Source: JBCDIQ01 sp039024295
GTDB taxonomy: Bacteria > Bacteroidota > Bacteroidia > J057
NCBI GenBank assembly: GCA_039024295.1
Contig: JBCDIQ010000058.1
Location: 1-20,133, forward strand
Reading direction: 5' to 3'
DNA: 20,133 bases
Shown here: positions 15,801-20,133 of the stretch, in pieces
Numbering within the stretch: position 1 is the stretch's first letter
Layout: each line of letters begins with the position of its first letter
Translations under genes and position numbers: made by a program
The notes under the pieces: generated by a model
The model's database searches: none
Told to the model about the DNA's origin: nothing
What the model saw: the letters and a program-made list of their open reading frames with translations, nothing else

Positions 15801-16551
15801 CGCTGATGCCCAGGCGATGCTGAAGCAGATCATCGAGGAAAAATGGCTTACTGCACGTGCCGTTATTGGCTTTTATCCGGCCAATAGCGTCAATGACGAT
15901 GACATAGAGGTGTATACCGACGAAACCCGTCAGGAAATTCTGACCAAGTTTTACAACGTCCGTCAGCAAAGTATCAAGAAGCAAGGGGTGCCCAACATCT
16001 GTCTGTCGGATTTTTGTGCACCTAAAGAAACGGGATTGCCGGATTACATCGGCGGATTTGCATTGGCCACAGGATTTGGCATTGAAGACCGAGTGAAGGC
16101 ATTTGAAGAAGCCCACGATGACTACAGCAGTATCATGTTAAAGGCCCTGGCAGATCGTTTGGCTGAAGGATTTGCAGAATTAATGCACAAGCGTGTACGT
16201 AAGGAGTTCTGGGGATACAGTTCTGAAGGCGAATTTACCAATGCAGAACTGATCGCAGAAGCATATCCTGGCATTCGTCCCGCGCCGGGCTACCCAGCGA
16301 ACCCCGACCATACGGAGAAAATTACATTGTTCAACCTGCTGGACGTAGAAAAGAACACCGGCATTACCCTCACGGATAACTTGGCCATGTATCCTGCTGC
16401 TGCGGTAAGTGGGTTGTATTTCTCCCATCCAGAATCCCGCTACTTCGGTATTGGAAAATTGACCAAAGAGCAGGTTCAGGACTATGCCGAACGCAAAGGC
16501 TACGCAGTCGAAGAGATGGAGCGCTGGTTAAGTGCCAACTTGGCTTACTGA
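12838..16551 (+). CDS. metH: B12-dependent methionine synthase (full length)
   Basis: Transfers a methyl group from 5-methyl-tetrahydrofolate to homocysteine through bound cobalamin. All four modules are present. The homocysteine barrel starts ILDGAMGTMIQ; its zinc ligands are C255 (GLNCALG), C318 and C319 (GGCCGTT). The pterin barrel has NVGERTNVTGSRKFARLIKEG. The cobalamin module has KGDVHDIGKN with axial H767, then GLSGLITPSLDEM and GGATTSRIHT. The reactivation domain binds S-adenosylmethionine (RPAPGYP from R1147; YFGIGKLTKEQV near the end). The open frame extends to a TTG at 12811, but ATG at 12838 is preferred: it gives 1237 aa and puts the zinc and B12 ligands a constant 8 residues from E. 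coli MetH. It converges on threonine aldolase with 8 bases between stops. No B12 riboswitch is visible upstream. Confidence 0.98.
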   Translation: MAEIQIFEKISRAEELTLALQKRILILDGAMGTMIQRYKLEEEDYRGQRFADHPSPLKGNNDLLSLTQPDIIREIHEAYLEAGADIIETNTFSGTTIAQADYSLEDAVYDINYYSARLAREAADKYTLLNEDRPRFVAGAIGPTNRTASISPDVNDPGYRAVTFDDLVEAYYQQISGLVEGGSDLLLIETVFDTLNCKAAIYAAEEYAENTGKNLPIMVSGTITDASGRTLSGQVVEAFFISISHANLLSVGLNCALGASQLKQYIKDLSRIAPVNVSAYPNAGLPNEFGEYDQTAREMASLVEEFMKEGYVNILGGCCGTTPDHVKAMAEVAAKYPPRVIPKPSTDTMLSGLEPLYITPDSMFVNVGERTNVTGSRKFARLIKEGQYDEALSVARQQVEGGAQIIDVNMDEGMLDSQEAMVKFLNLMAAEPDIARIPVMIDSSKWPVIEAGLKCIQGKGVVNSISMKEGVEIFKEQARKIRKYGAAVVVMAFDEEGQADTFERKIEICERAYRILVDEVNFPPQDIIFDPNIFAVATGIEEHNNYAMDFINATGWIKENLPHALISGGVSNVSFSFRGNNPVREAMHASFLYHAINKGMDMGIVNAGMLEVYEQVPKDLMEKVEDVVLNRNPEATEALVDFAETVKSTGKVRKEDDAWRKEPVQKRLSHALINGIVKYIEDDTEEARQQYDRPLHVIEGPLMDGMNIVGDLFGAGKMFLPQVVKSARVMKRAVAYLLPYMEEEKEGTNEVQTAGKILMATVKGDVHDIGKNIVGVVMACNNFEVIDIGVMVPLEKILETAEKEQVDIIGLSGLITPSLDEMVFVAREMQKRKMNLPLLIGGATTSRIHTAVKIDPEYDGAIIHVLDASKAVPVANRLLSEEEDQRIAYRDAQKEEYEKMRIGHAARQKAKNYASLAQARENKFEIDWSQGVASPPPFIGTKVFEEYDLEEISRYIDWTPFFYSWEMKGRYPKILDDPEKGPEARKLFADAQAMLKQIIEEKWLTARAVIGFYPANSVNDDDIEVYTDETRQEILTKFYNVRQQSIKKQGVPNICLSDFCAPKETGLPDYIGGFALATGFGIEDRVKAFEEAHDDYSSIMLKALADRLAEGFAELMHKRVRKEFWGYSSEGEFTNAELIAEAYPGIRPAPGYPANPDHTEKITLFNLLDVEKNTGITLTDNLAMYPAAAVSGLYFSHPESRYFGIGKLTKEQVQDYAERKGYAVEEMERWLSANLAY

Positions 16552-16559
16552 TAGCAGCA

Positions 16560-17585
16560 TCAGCTTACGGGTAGCGCAATTTGTTCCAAACGGCCCAGCA
16601 ACTCAGACATCATCTCCTGGGTGATGTCCAAATGTGTCACCATTCTGATCAAAGTAGGTCCGAATGGTGCCGCTTTTATGCCCAGTGCTTCGAACTGTTG
16701 GAGTACCTGTTCAACAGGTCGCTCTGGCTCAAATATGACGATATTGGTCTCCACCGGATAAACAGATTTCACCCAAGGAAGCGAGTGGAGAAGGGAGCCG
16801 ATACGTTCGGCTTTGATGTGATCTTCTGCTAATCGTTTTACCTGATGTTGTAGTGCGTACAGGCCGGCAGCAGCCAAAAATCCTGCTTGCCGCATGCCGC
16901 CGCCAAATACTTTACGCACCCGTCGTGCTGCTTTGATCCGAGCTGCATTTCCGATCAGCAATGAACCCACCGGAGCACCTAATCCTTTCGAGAGACAAAC
17001 AGACATCGTGTCAAAGTACTGACCAAGCTCTGCGGGCGAGTATCCCTTGGCCACAATCGCATTGAACACACGAGCCCCATCGAGATGAAGGCTCAATCCA
17101 TTTTCATTGCAAACTTCTCTGATTTCCGCTACCTGCTCCAGGTCATAGCAACTGCCGCCTCCTTTATTGACCGTATTTTCCAGACATACCAGTGAGGTTC
17201 GGGGAAAGTGAATATCATCAGGGTTGATCTGAGCAAGGATTTGTTCAGCCGAAAGCAGCCCTCGGGGAGCCTCAATCGTTCTGGCAGTAACCATGGAGTT
17301 ATACGCCATCCCACCTCCTTCGTAGAGGTAGACATGTGCGTGCCTGTAGCAAATCACCTGGTCCTGTGGTTGGGTAAGGACCCGGATAGCAATCTGATTG
17401 GTCATGGTGCCTGAGGGACAGTATAAAGCTGCTTCTTTTCCAAAAAGATCAGCTCCGTATGCTTCCAGTTGATTCACCGTTGGGTCTTCACGGTAAACGT
17501 CATCCCCCACCTCAGCAGACATCATTGCAGCTAACATTCCGGGAGTCGGTTTGGTCAGGGTATCGCTTCTTAAATCAATCTCCAT
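16560..17585 (-). CDS. ltaE: Low-specificity L-threonine aldolase
   Basis: PLP enzyme that splits L-threonine or L-allo-threonine into glycine and acetaldehyde in the cytoplasm. Motifs: DLRSDTLTKPTPGM (4-17), EDPTVNQLE, the phosphate-binding CPSGTMTNQIA (56-66), AHVYLYEGGG with stacking H84, LHLDGARVFNA (167-176) with the pyridine-nitrogen aspartate D169, and SVCLSKGLGAPVGS with the Schiff-base lysine K200. The 341-aa length and motif spacing match LtaE. Its glycine product feeds one-carbon metabolism, a plausible but unproven link to nearby metH. It runs opposite to metH and shares a 90-base divergent gap with the solute-binding lipoprotein gene. ATG at 17585 begins immediately before the conserved domain. 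Confidence 0.95.
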   Translation of the reverse strand: MEIDLRSDTLTKPTPGMLAAMMSAEVGDDVYREDPTVNQLEAYGADLFGKEAALYCPSGTMTNQIAIRVLTQPQDQVICYRHAHVYLYEGGGMAYNSMVTARTIEAPRGLLSAEQILAQINPDDIHFPRTSLVCLENTVNKGGGSCYDLEQVAEIREVCNENGLSLHLDGARVFNAIVAKGYSPAELGQYFDTMSVCLSKGLGAPVGSLLIGNAARIKAARRVRKVFGGGMRQAGFLAAAGLYALQHQVKRLAEDHIKAERIGSLLHSLPWVKSVYPVETNIVIFEPERPVEQVLQQFEALGIKAAPFGPTLIRMVTHLDITQEMMSELLGRLEQIALPVS

Positions 17586-17645
17586 AGGTTAAAGGTAGCA
17601 ATTCTTTTTTGAGACGAAATATCTGATACCCGCCTGTTTTTCCTG

Positions 17646-17653
17646 TATATTTG
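17646..17653 (+). promoter_or_regulatory. Candidate -7 promoter element for the solute-binding lipoprotein gene
   Basis: TATATTTG is an exact match to TAnnTTTG, 22 bases before the ATG at 17676. No TTTG lies at the expected distance upstream (the nearest, at 17608-17611, is 34 bases away). Confidence 0.5.
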
Positions 17654-17675
17654 CTCAACACAACATCCTATCTAC

Positions 17676-19433
17676 ATGAAAAAAGAATACGTACTTATCC
17701 TCAGCATGCTAGTGCTGCTTTGGGGTTGTAAAAATGAGCCTGGTACCGATTCCAGAGAGGCTTCATCTATTGTCATCTCTCAAATCCTTTCTGATCCACC
17801 AACACTTCACCCGATAAATGGTGCTTATCAGGTAAAGGGGAGAATCCTGTATTATGTCCACCAGCGGCTTACCCGACTAGACTTGGCTACAGGAGAAAGA
17901 ATGCCAGCGCTAGCCAAAGCTCTCCCAACCCTATCAGAAGATGGCCTAACCCTGGAGTACGAAATTCATCCTGATGCAGCCTGGGAGGATGGCACCCCAA
18001 TTGTTGCAGAAGATGTCGTTTTTTCAGCAAAGGCAGCTAAATCCCCCCTAAACGTGAGCCAAGCAGGTGCCGCTTTGTATTCCCTGTTAAAAGATGTGGT
18101 ACCAGACCCTGATAATCCTAAGAAGTTTAGCTTGGTCATGAACGAAAAAAATGTATTCAGCCCTTACCTCACCAACGAACTATACATTCTGGACAAGCGT
18201 GTATACGATCCTGAAGGCTTACTCGACAATTTTTCTTTTACCCAATTTGCTGATACCTCTTCGAGTTTTCGTGAACATCCGGACATGGTTTCATGGGCGA
18301 ATTTTTTTAACGATGACAAGTTTGGTAGAGACCTTAAGTACTTGTCCTCCGGAAGCGGTCCCTATAAAGTAGTCGATTGGATTCCAGGACAGCAGGTGGT
18401 GATAGAGAAACGTCCGAACTACTGGGGTGCTAATATTCAATCTCCCTCTCATAGCCAGAAAGCAGACAAAATCATTTTTAAAGTAGTTAATGATGAAAAG
18501 TCGCTTGAACTTCAAATTAAGCAGGAGGCAATTGATGTATCCATGGGAATCAGTACCCAGACGTACCGGGCCCTAAAGAAATCCGATAAGGCTACAGCGA
18601 ATTATGACATTGGATACCGTACCAAGGAAAGCTCGGCCTACATTTTGATCAATACCCGCCCAGATGGTTCAAGGTCCAACCTTGCCCTAAGAGATCAAGC
18701 CGTTCGTCGTGCCCTCTCTTTATTGGTGCCTGTGGATGAAATCATAGAGCGATATTATGATGGAATGGCAAAACGTGTGGTATCTCCGGTGAACCCTGCT
18801 AGTTCTGATTACAACAACAACCTGCCCTTGGTGCCATTCAGCATCGACTCCGCTAAAGCTGTACTTGCTGCCGATGGATGGAAGGATTTGGATGGAGATT
18901 TGATCCTCGACAAAGTGATTGATGGGCAACAAGTTTCTCTAAAGCTATCCCTTACCATCTTGAATAACAGGGAAACTATTACCAACATGGCTACTCTGAT
19001 TAAGCAGCAAATGGCAAAGGCAGGAATAGAAATAGCTGTCAACCCCCTAGAGTTGAGCAGGCTGGTTTCCGAGGTAAGAAACCACAACTATGAACTGGTG
19101 ATGTTGGCTACCACAAACTCCTCCTTGCCTTACGATTTTAGCCAGTTATGGCATAGCAGCACCTGGATAACTGGGGAAAACATGACAGGGTTTGGAACGC
19201 CTGAATCAGACCGCCTGGTACTGGCAGCACCGTTGAACCTGGATCCTGTTTCACGGAAACAACAAGTAGACCGTATCCAAGAGATCATTTTTGAAGAGGT
19301 TCCAGCCATATTTCTGTTCTCCAATACCATGAAATATGTTATTCATAAGCGATATGGAAAAAGAGAGGTCTCCTCGATCTCTCCCTTCGTATTGATGAAT
19401 GACTTAGAACCACAAAAAGTAGCTCAGAAGTAA
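17676..19433 (+). CDS. Family 5 (OppA-like) extracellular solute-binding lipoprotein
   Basis: Predicted peptide- or oligomer-binding protein of an ABC importer. A lipoprotein signal peptide leads, MKKEYVLILSMLVLLWGC, with lipobox cysteine C18. The mature protein shows family 5 features: SQILSDPPTLHPINGAYQ, RLTRLDLATGERMPALAKALP, YEIHPDAAWEDGTPIVAEDVVFS, GSGPYKVVDWIPGQQVVIEKRP with NYWG, and a late AADGWKDLDGDLI segment seen in many SBP_bac_5 proteins. Length 585 aa is in the normal range. No ABC permease or ATPase gene lies next to it: threonine aldolase is on the other strand and pgk follows. Ligand cannot be assigned; oligopeptides are the usual substrate. ATG at 17676 gives a complete signal peptide. 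Confidence 0.9.
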   Translation: MKKEYVLILSMLVLLWGCKNEPGTDSREASSIVISQILSDPPTLHPINGAYQVKGRILYYVHQRLTRLDLATGERMPALAKALPTLSEDGLTLEYEIHPDAAWEDGTPIVAEDVVFSAKAAKSPLNVSQAGAALYSLLKDVVPDPDNPKKFSLVMNEKNVFSPYLTNELYILDKRVYDPEGLLDNFSFTQFADTSSSFREHPDMVSWANFFNDDKFGRDLKYLSSGSGPYKVVDWIPGQQVVIEKRPNYWGANIQSPSHSQKADKIIFKVVNDEKSLELQIKQEAIDVSMGISTQTYRALKKSDKATANYDIGYRTKESSAYILINTRPDGSRSNLALRDQAVRRALSLLVPVDEIIERYYDGMAKRVVSPVNPASSDYNNNLPLVPFSIDSAKAVLAADGWKDLDGDLILDKVIDGQQVSLKLSLTILNNRETITNMATLIKQQMAKAGIEIAVNPLELSRLVSEVRNHNYELVMLATTNSSLPYDFSQLWHSSTWITGENMTGFGTPESDRLVLAAPLNLDPVSRKQQVDRIQEIIFEEVPAIFLFSNTMKYVIHKRYGKREVSSISPFVLMNDLEPQKVAQK

Positions 19434-19462
19434 TTGTAAGGGTACATATTTCTCAAAATCTG

Positions 19463-19491
19463 CCCCTGAAAAATCTCCTTTTTTTCAGGGG
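19463..19491 (+). terminator. 11-bp hairpin after the solute-binding lipoprotein gene
   Basis: CCCCTGAAAAA (19463-19473) and TTTTTCAGGGG (19481-19491) are perfect complements around TCTCCTT. Its T-run is inside the 3' arm and no T-tract follows, so it is a stable 3'-end hairpin rather than a classic terminator. It lies 30 bases after the stop codon. Confidence 0.6.
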
Positions 19492-19549
19492 ATAGCTCAA
19501 CATTCTGTTAATTTGCGGCAACAATCAACCTAACCCAACAACCTGTCAA

Positions 19550-20133
19550 ATGAAATTGATCACCGAAGCCGCCCTTGCCGGAAAACGCGCGCTGGTGCGT
19601 GTAGACTATAATGTTCCATTGGATGATGAGGGGAATGTAACAGACGATCGCCGCATACGGGAGTCGATTCCAACCGTGCAACATATCTTAAGTGAAGGAG
19701 GATCTGCCGTGCTGATGTCCCATATGGGCCGACCCAAGGGGGAAGCCAATCCTAAAATGAGCCTGGAACAGACCATTTCGACCTTGAAGAAGTATGTTGA
19801 TGCAGACATTTTCTTTGCAGATAACTGTGTGGGCGATGCTGCCTTTGAAATGAGTGCCAACCTTCAGCCAGGTCAGGTATTGCTGCTGGAAAACCTGCGT
19901 TTTCATGCCAAAGAAAAGAAGGGGGACGAGGAATTTGCGAAGCAACTGGCACGTCATGGAGACCTCTACGTAAACGATGCTTTTGGTTCTGCTCACAGGG
20001 CCCATGCAAGCACAGCGACTGTAGCTCAGTTTTTTCCTGATGCCAAGTTCGCAGGGCTTTTGTTGAACAAAGAAATTGAAAATGCTGAAAAGGTGCTAGG
20101 TAACGCCCAGCGTCCCTACACAGCCATCATGGG
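19550..20133 (+). CDS. pgk: Phosphoglycerate kinase (partial, cut by the right edge)
   Basis: Glycolytic enzyme that moves the acyl phosphate of 1,3-bisphosphoglycerate to ADP in the cytoplasm. The first 194 codons read through the edge without a stop. Motifs of the N-terminal substrate domain: ALVRVDYNVPLDD, VLMSHMGRPKGE with the substrate arginine of the basic patch, LLENLRFHAKEKKGDEEFAK, and YVNDAFGSAHRAHASTATV. The ATG at 19550 directly precedes the first conserved strand. The nucleotide-binding half lies outside the window. Upstream, TTAATTTG (19508-19515) resembles the -7 box but has one mismatch and no good -33 box. Confidence 0.97.
   Translation, partial: MKLITEAALAGKRALVRVDYNVPLDDEGNVTDDRRIRESIPTVQHILSEGGSAVLMSHMGRPKGEANPKMSLEQTISTLKKYVDADIFFADNCVGDAAFEMSANLQPGQVLLLENLRFHAKEKKGDEEFAKQLARHGDLYVNDAFGSAHRAHASTATVAQFFPDAKFAGLLLNKEIENAEKVLGNAQRPYTAIM

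Noticed and set aside
16545..16570. Shared terminator between metH and threonine aldolase
   Set aside because: Only CTGAT/ATCAG (5 bp) pairs around the stops and there is no T-tract.
1..20133. Mobile element, CRISPR array, defence or secretion-system cluster
   Set aside because: No transposase, integrase, direct-repeat array, or effector/immunity genes; all genes are chromosomal housekeeping or envelope types.

Overview
This window is an ordinary core-genome stretch of a free-living Bacteroidota bacterium. Three things point there. First, promoters of the Bacteroidota type (TTTG, about 19-22 nt, then TAnnTTTG) sit ahead of the OmpA-family gene and the tRNA gene, while Shine-Dalgarno sequences are generally absent. 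Second, two genes belong to families typical of the phylum: a BT_3928-type DoxX/thioredoxin-like membrane protein and a duplicated DUF1599 protein. Third, folP overlaps the di-adenylate cyclase gene. An assignment to Saprospiria or a neighbouring class would be a guess.

Layout from left to right. The tail of a probable glycosyltransferase enters from the left edge (1-236). Then come a cyclophilin-type peptidyl-prolyl isomerase lipoprotein (308-1102) ending in a perfect 16-bp hairpin, and recA (1216-2265) with an intrinsic terminator. A Stp1/TIGR03087-like glycosyltransferase (3515-2331) converges on recA. An HSDL2-like short-chain dehydrogenase (3678-4496) and the DUF1599/BT_3928 pair (6248-4564) converge on a bidirectional terminator. 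Divergent from DUF1599 runs a compact operon folP-cdaA-folB (6341-8366): two folate-synthesis enzymes around the c-di-AMP synthase. A tRNA-Cys(GCA) gene follows (8518-8588). Next is a large OmpA-family protein with three thrombospondin type 3 repeats (8846-10633) and a strong terminator. Then hemE overlaps a diacylglycerol-kinase-family lipid kinase gene (10725-12685). Full-length B12-dependent methionine synthase metH (12838-16551) converges on L-threonine aldolase (17585-16560). A stand-alone family 5 solute-binding lipoprotein (17676-19433) and the first 194 codons of phosphoglycerate kinase pgk (19550 to the right edge) close the window.

How the genes relate. One-carbon and folate metabolism recurs: folP and folB make dihydrofolate precursors, metH uses 5-methyl-tetrahydrofolate, and threonine aldolase makes glycine. 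The rest is housekeeping (recombination, haem, glycolysis) and envelope functions (OmpA, lipoproteins, glycosyltransferases). There is no insertion sequence, phage, CRISPR array, toxin-antitoxin pair or defence cluster. No gap between genes exceeds about 300 bases. I did not find a convincing new biological system; the most interesting items are the folP-cdaA-folB arrangement with a divergent dihydropteroate synthase, the internally duplicated DUF1599 protein next to BT_3928, and the self-palindromic hairpin on the cyclophilin stop codon.
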